Assembly: GCA_045863035.1 (NCBI GenBank)
Contig: BTUV01000001.1
Coordinates: forward strand, 62,001-126,000
Length of the DNA stretch: 64,000 nt
Direction of reading: 5' to 3'
Origin: H2-BAC3 sp045863035
GTDB lineage: Bacteria > Bacteroidota > Ignavibacteria > Ignavibacteriales > Ignavibacteriaceae
Position 1 is the stretch's first letter. Every line of letters starts with the position of its first letter. Under the pieces are notes generated by a model. The model was given only the letters and a program-made list of their open reading frames with translations. It had not been told where the DNA came from and searched no databases. This document shows positions 1 to 8,154 of the stretch, piece after piece. The translations under genes were made by a program, and so were the position numbers.

Positions 1-367
1 ACTGAGTATTATACAAACTGTCATTTGGCGCGGAACTAATCCGGTAAGTAGCTGCCGGCTGAAGATACTCAATTTGATTTGCCAACTTTTCGTCAAACCA
101 TGACTCTGAAACAGCGAGCGGTGCGTTACTACTGATTTTAATTATTCTGTCAAGACCGGGTAAGGATTTTGCCAGACCCTGAGCCAGAAAGGAAACCTTA
201 TAAGATTCAGTACTTAGAGATTTATTTCTGCTGAATATCGAATTCTTCTCAACAGCATCATAAATAGTCTCTTTATCAGTATTTTCAGAAAACTTAACAA
301 ACCAGACCTGCTGAGAAAAAATCTGAAATGAAATCAGCGTAAATAGAATAAGAACTTTAGGATTCAT
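1..367 (-). CDS. Secreted subtilisin-like (S8) serine protease, N-terminal fragment
   Basis: This is the first 122 codons of a gene that runs off the left edge of the window. The ATG at 367 lies inside the end of purF, an 11-base overlap. The product opens with a signal peptide (MNPK, then a hydrophobic stretch to about residue 18, then SQQ). Residues 20-105 look like the pro-region found in front of secreted subtilases. Residues 113-122 read APNDSLYNTQ, resembling the PND-x-x-Y-x-x-Q segment that opens many S8 catalytic domains. The catalytic Asp, His and Ser lie outside the window, so activity cannot be judged. Family assignment is inference from this short motif plus the signal peptide. 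A C-terminal T9SS sorting domain would be expected but cannot be seen. Confidence 0.55.
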   Translation of the reverse strand, partial: MNPKVLILFTLISFQIFSQQVWFVKFSENTDKETIYDAVEKNSIFSRNKSLSTESYKVSFLAQGLAKSLPGLDRIIKISSNAPLAVSESWFDEKLANQIEYLQPAATYRISSAPNDSLYNTQ

Positions 368-1850
368 GCATCTCTTTATTAAACTGACTGTTTACCACGG
401 TAGGATAATTTCCGGTAAAACATGCAGTGCAAAAATGCTCCGGGGCAGATTCATATACTGATTTTAAGAGTTCTTCAGTCGTCAGATATTCCAAAGATTC
501 AACGCCAAGGTATTCTCTTATTTCTTCGATACTACCATGCATTTTATTTGCGATTAACTCATCTTTTCGGGGGAAATCCATACCATAATAACACGGATGA
601 GTTATCGGTGGTGAAGAAATCCTCATGTGTATTTGCTTTGGTTTCGCGGACCGGATAAGGTTAATAAGCAGCTTAGAGGTAGTTCCTCTGACAATTGAAT
701 CATCAATAACAACAACGGTTTTACCCTCAATTACTCCCTTCACTACATTAAATTTAATTCTTACATCCATCTCTCTCTTTGTCTGCCCTGGCTGAATAAA
801 TGTTCTCCCGATATAATGACTTCGAATTAAACCTATTTCCAGTTTGGCATTTATACCTTTGTCCTGAAGCCGTGAAGCATAACCTAACGCAGCAGTATTT
901 GAACTGTCAGGCACACTAATAACAATAACTTTCTCTCCATCAGGGTCTTCAACCGGATGATAGTCGGCGAGTATTTTACCTAATCTTCTTCTTACTTTAT
1001 CAACGCTGTGACCGAATATCTTACTGTCAGGTCGTGAAAAATAGACAAACTCAAAAATGCAATGTTTTTTTTCAGCAACTGGTTGTGTAAGCCGGTGTGT
1101 TTTTATTATTCCGGTCTTAATAACCTCATCATCAATTACTACAATTTCACCGGGTTCAACATCGCGTATATATTCAGCGGAAATCATATCAAAGGCACAA
1201 GTTTCAGAGGCAATCACAAAAGCGCCGTCTTTTTTACCGAGACAAAGCGGCCGGAAACCTTGAGGGTCTCTTGCAGCAATCAGTTTGTCATCAGTTAGTA
1301 AAAGCAGACAATAAGCCCCTTCAATTTTACTAAGCGCTTCTTTTATCTGATCAATCTGATTATCCAGCCGGCTTTTTGCAATTAAATGAAGAATAACTTC
1401 AGTGTCGGTTGTGGTCTGAAAGATTGAACCTTCATGCACTAATTGGGCTCTGATTTGTGTTTCATTTGTAAGATTACCATTGTGCGCAACCGCAAGGTTC
1501 CCGTCTCTGTAATTCACATGTAGCGGCTGGATATTCTTTCCATGAAGAGATGAACCTGTGGTTGAATAACGATTATGTCCGATTGCAGCGTCACCACAGA
1601 GTTGGGAGGTAAGAGTTGACTGATCCGGAAACACTTCTGAAACAAGACCGTCACCTTTTTGTATATTAAAAGTAACCTTATCTTCGCTGACGTTGTGTTT
1701 TGTAATAATACCGGATGCTTCTTGTCCCCTGTGCTGCAACGCATGTAATCCATAATAGGTATCAATTGAAGCAAAGGGAGTGCCGTAAACGCCGAAAATT
1801 CCGCAAAAGGATTTCGGTTTATCTTCCTGGTAACTATCTGTATTTATCAT
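357..1850 (-). CDS. purF: Amidophosphoribosyltransferase
   Basis: Catalyses the first committed step of purine synthesis: PRPP plus glutamine gives 5-phosphoribosylamine. I chose the ATG at 1850 (497 aa); the frame also allows a TTG at 1862. Counting from the ATG, a 15-residue propeptide precedes Cys16 of FCGIFGVYG, the N-terminal nucleophile of the glutaminase domain. The PRPP-binding motif VVVIDDSIVRGTTS is near residues 379-392. Cys264, Cys420, Cys474 and Cys477 match the four [4Fe-4S] ligands of the Bacillus-type enzyme, so this is the oxygen-sensitive, propeptide-processed class rather than the E. coli class. A terminator hairpin lies only about 30 bases upstream of the ATG, and the 3' end overlaps the protease gene. 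No other pur genes are nearby. Confidence 0.96.
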   Translation of the reverse strand: MINTDSYQEDKPKSFCGIFGVYGTPFASIDTYYGLHALQHRGQEASGIITKHNVSEDKVTFNIQKGDGLVSEVFPDQSTLTSQLCGDAAIGHNRYSTTGSSLHGKNIQPLHVNYRDGNLAVAHNGNLTNETQIRAQLVHEGSIFQTTTDTEVILHLIAKSRLDNQIDQIKEALSKIEGAYCLLLLTDDKLIAARDPQGFRPLCLGKKDGAFVIASETCAFDMISAEYIRDVEPGEIVVIDDEVIKTGIIKTHRLTQPVAEKKHCIFEFVYFSRPDSKIFGHSVDKVRRRLGKILADYHPVEDPDGEKVIVISVPDSSNTAALGYASRLQDKGINAKLEIGLIRSHYIGRTFIQPGQTKREMDVRIKFNVVKGVIEGKTVVVIDDSIVRGTTSKLLINLIRSAKPKQIHMRISSPPITHPCYYGMDFPRKDELIANKMHGSIEEIREYLGVESLEYLTTEELLKSVYESAPEHFCTACFTGNYPTVVNSQFNKEMHES

Positions 1851-1883
1851 TAAGGTCTGCAATTTAAAAATGGATAAAATAAA

Positions 1884-1910
1884 AAAAGGTACTAATGGTT
1901 AGTACCTTTT
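1884..1910 (-). terminator. Rho-independent terminator after tRNA-Pro
   Basis: A perfect 11-bp stem (AAAAGGTACTA with TAGTACCTTTT) around a 5-base loop is followed on the minus strand by a T run. It lies between the 3' end of tRNA-Pro and purF. The stem is AT-flanked and near symmetrical, so it may also work on the plus strand. Confidence 0.85.
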
Positions 1911-1915
1911 CAGAG

Positions 1916-1989
<74 letters not shown>

Positions 1990-2382
1990 TTACAATTTTT
2001 TGAGGATGTCTTCCAGTATCTTCCGTAATTCAATTAGATCTGACTGAATACTGGTTTTCTGATAATTCTTGAGCGGTTCCAACGGCTTATCAGGCGGATT
2101 CTTAGATTCAAATTTTTTCAGCTCTTCGAGGGTGGCAACTTCAGTGAGAATTTGCTTTGCGCCTTCAATAGTGTACTTTTTTTCTCTAATGAGCTCTTTA
2201 ATGACCAGAATAAGCTGAATGTCCTGATTGGTATATGCCCGGTTGCCGGATCTGTTTTTTTGAGGTTTCAGACCATCAAATTCTGTCTCCCAGTACCGCA
2301 GGACATAATCCTCAACCTCGGTAATTTTACTTACCTCGCTTATGGAATAGTACAATTTTTGAATATTATAGTCTTTTACCAC
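1990..2382 (-). CDS. MerR-family transcriptional regulator
   Basis: A 130-aa protein with the winged helix-turn-helix of the MerR family: YYSISEVSKITEV at residues 11-23 (recognition helix region), then YVLRYWETEF and a wing with NRSGNRAYTNQDI, ending near residue 75. The C-terminal part (about 95-130) is short and has no metal- or ligand-binding cysteines, as in the small MerR regulators widespread in Bacteroidota whose effectors are unknown. The start codon is GTG. The stop codon touches tRNA-Pro. A promoter-like element with an inverted repeat sits just upstream, suggesting possible autoregulation. The target genes cannot be inferred. Confidence 0.85.
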   Translation of the reverse strand: MVKDYNIQKLYYSISEVSKITEVEDYVLRYWETEFDGLKPQKNRSGNRAYTNQDIQLILVIKELIREKKYTIEGAKQILTEVATLEELKKFESKNPPDKPLEPLKNYQKTSIQSDLIELRKILEDILKKL

Positions 2383-2389
2383 AAAAATC

Positions 2390-2425
2390 CGGCAAAATTC
2401 TCAGCAATTTTATTGCCGAAATATA
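2390..2425 (-). promoter_or_regulatory. Possible promoter and overlapping inverted repeat of the MerR gene
   Basis: On the minus strand TATATTTC (2418-2425) matches 7 of 8 positions of TAnnTTTG. Immediately downstream CGGC-AAT-AAAATT-GCTGAG-AATTTT-GCCG (2390-2418) forms an inverted repeat with a 3-base bulge, ending 8 bases before the GTG start. It could be an autoregulatory operator or an mRNA hairpin. No clear TTG upstream box is present, so the promoter call is weak. Confidence 0.35.
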
Positions 2426-2463
2426 GTGAAACAGGGGCTTAAATAAAAGTAACTCCTCTTTCC

Positions 2464-3135
2464 CTAATTGTTAATAATCTCCAGAATCTGGGAAATATCC
2501 GTTAATTCGTAGTCTGCATTGTGGGTTTGTGTGTTAAAAGTATCACCATAGCGCGCAAAAGCTGTTTTCATGCCAACCCCTGAAGCGCCGAGTATATCCC
2601 GCTCAGCCCAGTCACCAACCATAAGGGCATCCTTTGGTTCAACATTTAAGCGGCGCAATATTTCAAGAAAAGGCGCTGCATTCGGCTTTCTTTGGCCTGT
2701 TTCTTCGAATGTAACCACTTCATCAAAATAGTGGTGAAAATTCAAATACGCCAGCCGCAGCCATGCCTCACGGCGTGGAGCATCTGAAACTATACCCAGC
2801 TTCAGACCGCTCCGGATGAGCTTATTCAGGGTCGAATAAACATGGGGATAAGGGATTAGTGCTGCTTCCCGCTCCCTGCGATAAGCTACTATTCCAGCAG
2901 CAAGGATTTTATGGTCAATTCTACCCAGAGTCTGCTGTAAAAACAGGTCAAAAACCTGCTGATACTCAATCCCCTGCTCTTTATAAATTTTATTAATCTG
3001 GTCAGTTGCTTCATTTATAGTCAGATTAAGACCGGCATCAATCATTGCTATCATTGCAGCTTCAATGGCACGGCTTTTCATCCTCATAAAATCAACAAGT
3101 GTGTTATCGAGATCGAATACTATCGCTTTAATCAA
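2464..3135 (-). CDS. HAD-superfamily hydrolase (phosphatase-like)
   Basis: A 223-aa haloacid dehalogenase-fold protein. All four HAD motifs are visible: nucleophile and acid Asp8 and Asp10 in FDLDNT, Ser117 in VSDAP, Lys150 before PNAAPF, and GDWAERD with Asp175 and Asp180. An alpha-helical C1-type cap occupies roughly residues 15-95, as in phosphoglycolate phosphatase and related small-metabolite phosphatases. The substrate cannot be told from sequence. The start is TTG at 3135, overlapping the 3' end of aroQ by 8 bases, so translation is probably coupled. It is the last gene of the run 4362-2464. Confidence 0.85.
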   Translation of the reverse strand: MIKAIVFDLDNTLVDFMRMKSRAIEAAMIAMIDAGLNLTINEATDQINKIYKEQGIEYQQVFDLFLQQTLGRIDHKILAAGIVAYRREREAALIPYPHVYSTLNKLIRSGLKLGIVSDAPRREAWLRLAYLNFHHYFDEVVTFEETGQRKPNAAPFLEILRRLNVEPKDALMVGDWAERDILGASGVGMKTAFARYGDTFNTQTHNADYELTDISQILEIINN

Positions 3136-3580
3136 TTTGTTTTCCTCTAATCAGTTTGAGTAGTAAATAGCATGCAGCAGAATAACCGTTTGCCTTAAAT
3201 CCCGAAATATAACCGTCACATGCTCTTGCGGTCAGCATAACTTGTCTGAAATCTTCCCTCATTGCCAGATGTGAAAGATGAACTTCAATTTTAGGAACCA
3301 AAACCAGGGATAGGGCATCCATTATCGCAACAGAAGTATGGCTAAATCCGCCAAAATTAACGATAAAACCGTCAAACTCATTCCTATAGTCCTGTAAATG
3401 TTGAACCAATTCGCCCTCAATATTGGAATGGTAAAAATGGAATGAAAGCTCCGGAAACTCTGATTCCAGCCCCCTGCGGATAGAGTCAAGCGACATTTCG
3501 CCGTAGTGAAGCGAATCCCGTTCCTGAATCAAATTCAAATTTGGACCACTGATAACCCCGATTTTAAGCTTGTTTTTCAT
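3128..3580 (-). CDS. aroQ: Type II 3-dehydroquinate dehydratase
   Basis: Shikimate-pathway enzyme converting 3-dehydroquinate to 3-dehydroshikimate. At 150 aa it has the usual type II length. It shows SGPNLNL (11-17), catalytic loop Arg21 and Tyr26 (ERDSLHYG), Asn75 in VNFGGFSHTSVA with His81, and IEVHLSH with His101 followed by REDFR. One oddity is VNFGGF where most family members have the INPGA/GAY type motif, so the usual proline is Phe. It overlaps both its neighbours (17 bases with the upstream gene, 8 with the HAD gene), indicating one operon. No other shikimate genes are in the window. Confidence 0.93.
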   Translation of the reverse strand: MKNKLKIGVISGPNLNLIQERDSLHYGEMSLDSIRRGLESEFPELSFHFYHSNIEGELVQHLQDYRNEFDGFIVNFGGFSHTSVAIMDALSLVLVPKIEVHLSHLAMREDFRQVMLTARACDGYISGFKANGYSAACYLLLKLIRGKQID

Positions 3581-3848
3581 CTACCTCAACCATTTCATCA
3601 ATTACTTCCCGAAGTCTTGGTGTCAGGAACATATTATCAATTCCTATGTCTTTTAGTGCTTTTGAGAGTATTATAGCTTTTCTTTGCGTATTAGCCAGTT
3701 TATTGATTACGATTATCTTACTCTCCTTGAGCAAACAGTACCCCCCCTTAAAATCGCCTTTTTCAAATCTGACGGTAGCCCCAAGTTCAGAGGCCAGCGC
3801 CCTGAGTTCTTCAATAATCTGCTCAAACTCTTTCTCTTTAATTTTCAT
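3564..3848 (-). CDS. Small conserved-looking protein of unknown function, upstream of aroQ
   Basis: A 94-aa soluble protein I do not recognise. It has charged helices at the N-terminus (KEKEFEQIIEELRALASEL) and C-terminus, and a central beta-rich part, VRFEKGDFKGGYCLLKESKIIVINK, with a GG-Y-C motif at about residues 35-38. No signal peptide or membrane segment. The mid-part (a glycine turn, a short strand, then ANTQRKAIILSKAL) looks like a compact alpha/beta fold. It overlaps aroQ by 17 bases and the upstream membrane gene by 11, so it is co-translated with both. Function cannot be assigned; the coupling to aroQ is the only clue. Confidence 0.75.
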   Translation of the reverse strand: MKIKEKEFEQIIEELRALASELGATVRFEKGDFKGGYCLLKESKIIVINKLANTQRKAIILSKALKDIGIDNMFLTPRLREVIDEMVEVDEKQA

Positions 3849-4362
3849 CAGTGAATTCTGTTTTTATCAAAGGTTTGAAAATAGCTAAAAAAATCAAAGC
3901 TGCATAAGAACAAATCTGAATGATGGGAAACCCGCTAAGTTTGTCCAGTCGGGTAATAAGACTTTGGAGCAGTAATCCAGAATCAAAACTGCCGCTCGAT
4001 CCTGCGGTAACATAAACCCAGTCATAAGTAAATATACTGTAAATTTCAAAAGGCGCTGTAATTATAATTGTTGCCAAACTAATGAACAACCAACCATTCT
4101 TCCTCAGTGAGGGACGAGTAATAATCAGCGTCAAAAAAAACAAACCTAAAAAGCTCAAAAAAGTAGTAGTTGTAAGATTAACCAATGGAATTAAGATCAA
4201 AAACACTGCTGCAAGGTCAGTATTCTGGAATTCCGGACGCAAATCTAAAGTAGGAGGTACAAAAAAGCTGTATGTCACAAAAAGGCGGGCAACATAAGCT
4301 CCAAGCCATAGTATGCCGGTGATGGACGTCAGGGAAATTAGTATTTTTGAGTAAAGTTTCAT
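3838..4362 (-). CDS. Predicted integral membrane protein, unknown function
   Basis: I place the start at the ATG at 4362 (174 aa, beginning MKLYSKIL); the frame is open to 4407, but that start would run into the divergent ppx gene. There appear to be four hydrophobic segments: about residues 5-30, 48-80 (including TTTTFLSFLGLFFLTLIIT), 88-110 and 145-163. No conserved catalytic motif is visible. Its promoter region is shared with ppx and it heads the operon membrane protein - 94-aa protein - aroQ - HAD. The role is unknown. Confidence 0.65.
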   Translation of the reverse strand: MKLYSKILISLTSITGILWLGAYVARLFVTYSFFVPPTLDLRPEFQNTDLAAVFLILIPLVNLTTTTFLSFLGLFFLTLIITRPSLRKNGWLFISLATIIITAPFEIYSIFTYDWVYVTAGSSGSFDSGLLLQSLITRLDKLSGFPIIQICSYAALIFLAIFKPLIKTEFTDEN

Positions 4363-4393
4363 TAAAAATCTTATATAATAAGGTTCAAAAATA
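4342..4393. promoter_or_regulatory. Divergent promoter candidates, ppx and the membrane-protein operon
   Basis: TATTTTTG occurs on the plus strand at 4342-4349, and again on the minus strand (plus-strand caaaaata, 4386-4393). Both match TAnnTTTG exactly and lie within 15-60 bases of their genes. Neither has a convincing TTG box about 20 bases upstream, so these are candidates only. Note that the plus element lies within the first codons of the minus-strand gene. Confidence 0.35.
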
Positions 4394-4399
4394 AGAAAA

Positions 4400-5323
4400 A
4401 TGACCAAGATTGCCTCGATAGATATTGGTACTAATACAGTACTAATGCTTATTTCAACCTGGAATGGCTCCTCGCTTTCAGAATTCCATGATTTTTACGA
4501 TATACCTCGAATAGGTAAGGATTTAGGAAAAAACGGAATGATTTCTGACGAAAAGCGAAATCTGCTTATTACGGTTCTGGCTAAATTCAAAGAAATTGCT
4601 CTGGCGAAAGGAGTAAACCACTTTATTTTGGCGGGGACAAATGCTTTTCGCATTGCTTCAAACGGTCAGGAAATTGTTAGTGAAATTAAACAGAAATTAG
4701 GTTTAGACCTGAGGGTAATAAGCGGTAAGGAAGAAGCACACCTTTCATATCTTGGGGCAACCGGTCTGGTGAGAGCCAAAGACTTCCTGGTCATTGATAT
4801 TGGTGGAGGGAGTACGGAAGTAGTCAGAGGAACTAAAAATAACCCTGAGTATGCGATTAGTCTTCCTGTTGGTGTAGTAGCACTAACAGAATCCAGAGGG
4901 AATATAGAACCTCCATTATTTACGAATATATCCGTACTGAAAGAAGAACTTTTTGAATCATTCCGAAAAATACCTTTTACTCTCGGCGGCGATGAGACTG
5001 TTATCGCAGTTGCAGGAACCCCTACCACTCTGGCGGCTATAAAAGCCGGACTTAGAATCTATGATGAAAATAAAATTGAAGGAATGATTCTGAGAATTAA
5101 TGAACTGCAACAATTCTCAAAATTGCTCAATACACTCAATGCAGATGAAATTTTACAAAAATACCCTATTGTCAAAGGCAGAGAGGACGTAATAACTGCC
5201 GGTAACTTTATACTGACATTTATTTGCGAGTTTCTTGGAATTAATCAAATTACGGTTAGCACACGGGGATTGAGATATGGAATGTTATTTGACTATTTGA
5301 AGATTTCCCACGATTTTGATTGA
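4400..5323 (+). CDS. Exopolyphosphatase / pppGpp phosphohydrolase family protein
   Basis: A 307-aa Ppx/GppA-family protein, the short form with only the two actin-like ATPase domains. Visible motifs: SIDIGTNTVLML at residues 6-17 (phosphate-1 loop), RIGKDLGKNG, AGTNAFR, the EEA turn and DIGGGSTEVV near 134-143, then AGTPTTLAAI. Family members hydrolyse terminal phosphate from polyphosphate or pppGpp; the short form does not allow the two to be separated. The C-terminal HD-like domain of long Ppx enzymes is absent. The 3' end overlaps the convergent nadB gene by 31 bases with no room for a terminator. Confidence 0.88.
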   Translation: MTKIASIDIGTNTVLMLISTWNGSSLSEFHDFYDIPRIGKDLGKNGMISDEKRNLLITVLAKFKEIALAKGVNHFILAGTNAFRIASNGQEIVSEIKQKLGLDLRVISGKEEAHLSYLGATGLVRAKDFLVIDIGGGSTEVVRGTKNNPEYAISLPVGVVALTESRGNIEPPLFTNISVLKEELFESFRKIPFTLGGDETVIAVAGTPTTLAAIKAGLRIYDENKIEGMILRINELQQFSKLLNTLNADEILQKYPIVKGREDVITAGNFILTFICEFLGINQITVSTRGLRYGMLFDYLKISHDFD

Positions 5324-6909
5324 AGGGTATTTTCTCCTTCTGGCCTGAGAAGGTCCGGATAATTTATATTATAATGTAATCCCCTGCTCTCTTTTCTCAT
5401 TTTTGCTCCGTTAATAATTAATGAAGCAGTTTGTATCAGGTTCCTTAATTCAAGTAGTCCGGAAAAGACTTTTGTACGTTTATATATTTCCTTTACTTCA
5501 TTAAGAAGATTGTTTATCCTTCGTTCAGCATATTGCAAACGAAGGTCAGAGCGAACAATACCTACATAATTCCACATCAGAAGTTTTATCTCTTTTGCAG
5601 CATGTGAAATCATCACCTTTTCATCTGCCGTAATGGTATCACTGTCATCCCATTCAGGTATTAACACATTGTTATATCTTTCATCAATGCGCTTTTGTAT
5701 ATCAACAGCAGCATGTTTACCAAAAATCAGCGCTTCAAGCAATGAATTGCTGGCCAACCTGTTTGCTCCATGTACCCCGGTCATCGTAACTTCACCTACA
5801 GCATAAAGCCGGTTTAAGGTAGTTCTTGAATTTTTATCAACTACAATACCGCCGCAGGAATAGTGAGCCGCAGGCACAACCGGTATATAATCACAACTTG
5901 CATCAATTCCCAGTGCCATACATTTATTATAAATGTTCGGAAAATTATCAATAATATCGTCTTTTGGAAGATGCGTCATATCAATATATACGTAATCCTC
6001 ACCATGCTTTTTAAGTTCTGCATCAATTGCCCTTGCAACAATATCTCTTGGAGCCAGTTCCTTCCTATTATCATAATCCGCCATAAAAAGTTTACCGCTC
6101 TTATTTCTAAGAAGCGCTCCATGTCCCCTCACCGCTTCTGAAATCAGAAATGCATAGTTTTTCTTCCTTGTGCCCTCCGGTTCAAATAAGGATGTTGGAT
6201 GAAATTGAATAAACTCCATATTAGCAAGCTGCGCTCCGGCTCTGTATGCCATTGCGTATCCATCTCCGGTTGCTATTTCAGGATTAGTTGTATGCAAATA
6301 GATCTGACCAAGTCCTCCGGTTGCAATCACTGTATATCGTGCTTTAATAATCGAAATTCTGTCAGTTGATTGATGATGGACATAAGCGCCGTAACAGTTA
6401 AGTGAGTTTTTATCGTTAGTATTCAGATGATGTTCGGTTATCAAATCAATTGCAAAAGCATTTTCAATCATCCGGATGGAATGCGTCTGTGCAATTTTTG
6501 CAATCAGTGACCGTTCTACTTCTTTACCGGTTAAATCCTTTGCGTGGACAATTCGGGAAGCAGAGTGCCCTCCTTCCTTTGCCAGATGCAAATTCCCATC
6601 TTTATAGGTAAACTGAGTGCCAATCTCAATAAGTTCTCTGATGCGGTCGGGTCCTTCTTTCACCATCATTTCAACTGATTGTCTGTTACAGAGCCCCGCG
6701 CCCGCGATCAATGTATCGTTAATATGATGTTCAAACGTATCTTCTGTACTGAAAACCGACGCAATTCCACCCTGCGCATAATTCGTATTCGAGTCGGATG
6801 AGCCCTTTTTTGTAACAAGTATAACATTAGCAAATTCAGCACATTTCAGTGCCGTATATAGACCTGCAATTCCCGAACCAATAATCAGAATGTCAGTATC
6901 TTCAGCCAT
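5293..6909 (-). CDS. nadB: L-aspartate oxidase
   Basis: FAD enzyme oxidising L-aspartate to iminoaspartate, the first step of de novo NAD synthesis. The 538-aa protein has the Rossmann FAD motif IIGSGIAGLYTA at residues 8-19, SDSNTNYAQGGIA near 39, a substrate-binding GGHSASRIVHAKD, QFHPTSLF, the active-site AHYSCGGI and GVHGANRLASNSLLEALIFGK, and a fumarate-reductase-type C-terminal helical domain. These features separate it from succinate dehydrogenase flavoproteins by length and the lack of a His covalent-FAD site. It overlaps the upstream gene by 8 bases. nadA and nadC are not in the window. Confidence 0.95.
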   Translation of the reverse strand: MAEDTDILIIGSGIAGLYTALKCAEFANVILVTKKGSSDSNTNYAQGGIASVFSTEDTFEHHINDTLIAGAGLCNRQSVEMMVKEGPDRIRELIEIGTQFTYKDGNLHLAKEGGHSASRIVHAKDLTGKEVERSLIAKIAQTHSIRMIENAFAIDLITEHHLNTNDKNSLNCYGAYVHHQSTDRISIIKARYTVIATGGLGQIYLHTTNPEIATGDGYAMAYRAGAQLANMEFIQFHPTSLFEPEGTRKKNYAFLISEAVRGHGALLRNKSGKLFMADYDNRKELAPRDIVARAIDAELKKHGEDYVYIDMTHLPKDDIIDNFPNIYNKCMALGIDASCDYIPVVPAAHYSCGGIVVDKNSRTTLNRLYAVGEVTMTGVHGANRLASNSLLEALIFGKHAAVDIQKRIDERYNNVLIPEWDDSDTITADEKVMISHAAKEIKLLMWNYVGIVRSDLRLQYAERRINNLLNEVKEIYKRTKVFSGLLELRNLIQTASLIINGAKMRKESRGLHYNINYPDLLRPEGENTLQSKSWEIFK

Positions 6910-7609
6910 AGAAACTTAATGTCAATGTATAAAGAAATATGGTTAAACCAGCGAGAAAAAGAGAAAGCAATCCCGTAATAATTATGTTTTTGAGAAAAAT
7001 CCTGAAAAATGTATTTAACAGAATCAAATAGTAAAGAAATAGCAATGTCTCCATACCTACAAACATCCATGCAATGATATCATTTATCATAAATGCATTA
7101 GGATTTGACATGAACATATATTTGCCAAAAAAAATATATTCAAGCAGAAAGAGAAATGTACCGGAAAAATATATCGGCAGAGCGGAGTAAACAGACCCCG
7201 CCAAAACATCTGTATAACGGACCTCCGACTGAGAACGGCTTAACAATTTTTTCAGAATTAAATACACGGCGAATACTGCTGCCAAATACAGCGGAATTAC
7301 AAATAACCCGTGCAGAAGTGGTATAGAGTTCCCGATTACAAAAGCTGACCAAAACTCACCGTATGAAATAAACCTGACAGCCAGAAACAACAGAAGAAAA
7401 ACAACAAAATTTTTGTGTTCCGCCCTGATGATCCCCTTAAATGCAATGGTCGGACTATCAATCAGACGGGCAATAGTTGTCCATAAATCAAGATTAGGAT
7501 ATCTGTTATCAAGTACAGAACCGCACTTGGAGCAGTTTAACCTGAAAAGTTCATTTTGAGTATTGCAGGTGCTGCATTGTAAAAAATAGTGAGGAAGGTT
7601 TCTGTCCAC
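6902..7609 (-). CDS. Zinc-ribbon Yip1-like integral membrane protein
   Basis: A 235-aa protein. The N-terminus carries a CxxC...CxxC zinc ribbon (CSTCNTQNELFRLNCSKCG, about residues 12-31). Residues 45-60, WTTIARLIDSPTIAFKGI, match the typical entry to a Yip1 domain. About five membrane segments follow, roughly 68-87, 92-118, 135-160, 175-195 and 205-230. Function in bacteria is not known; in eukaryotes Yip1 proteins act in membrane traffic. The stop codon shares one base with the DUF5683 gene upstream and the 3' end overlaps nadB, so it belongs to the parA-parB-DUF5683 transcription unit. Confidence 0.7.
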   Translation of the reverse strand: MDRNLPHYFLQCSTCNTQNELFRLNCSKCGSVLDNRYPNLDLWTTIARLIDSPTIAFKGIIRAEHKNFVVFLLLFLAVRFISYGEFWSAFVIGNSIPLLHGLFVIPLYLAAVFAVYLILKKLLSRSQSEVRYTDVLAGSVYSALPIYFSGTFLFLLEYIFFGKYMFMSNPNAFMINDIIAWMFVGMETLLFLYYLILLNTFFRIFLKNIIITGLLSLFLAGLTIFLYTLTLSFYG

Positions 7610-8154
7610 TAAAAATGTATTCTCATTCTGATTGAATAAAAATTGCCTGCACGGTAAAAATCTTCTTCAACATTAAAATCGAATAAATGGGCATCTACAT
7701 AAGCATCAACCAGATTAGCGATATAAAGGATACCAAGATATATAGCGAAATTATCACGCTGGTCACGATAAAACTCGCGGTTTAAATAGTATAAACGATT
7801 ACCCGTTGTCTCGTAAAGCGATTGGTAATCCTTGTAAAGACCGTCATTGTTCAGGTAATTATATCCGAACCATGCGGCAAGACCGGCAATAATTGGAACT
7901 TTAATATAGGATTCGTTATAAAATTGTCCCCAGCCAGGCAGTACCGCGCTTCTGAAAAGAGCTCCTGTGGGCGACTTCTTAAAAGCTGCTTCGGTGGTAT
8001 CAGTAATTACGGTATCGGTGCTCTGACCAACAGCCGAAAAACTGAGCAACACAAAAAGAAGAAGTAAATTATCTGGTAATCGTGAAAAGTTGTTCAACAA
8101 TTCCTTCAAACTCCAGCGATGAGTAGTATTCAATAATAATTTCACCGGAACCAT
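7609..8154 (-). CDS. DUF5683 domain protein, downstream partner of parAB
   Basis: A 181-aa envelope protein of the DUF5683 family, whose gene commonly follows parA-parB in Bacteroidota. The core is PTGALFRSAVLPGWGQFYN (about 62-80), one or two membrane segments, then YLGILYIANLVDAYVDAHLFDF. A hydrophobic signal-like segment (about 29-43) ends at AVGQS. The ATG at 8154 puts this segment unusually far from the N-terminus and gives an 86-base overlap with parB. A TTG at 8097, preceded by AAGGA, would give a normal signal peptide and a shorter overlap, and is an equally plausible start. Role unknown. Confidence 0.75.
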   Translation of the reverse strand: MVPVKLLLNTTHRWSLKELLNNFSRLPDNLLLLFVLLSFSAVGQSTDTVITDTTEAAFKKSPTGALFRSAVLPGWGQFYNESYIKVPIIAGLAAWFGYNYLNNDGLYKDYQSLYETTGNRLYYLNREFYRDQRDNFAIYLGILYIANLVDAYVDAHLFDFNVEEDFYRAGNFYSIRMRIHF

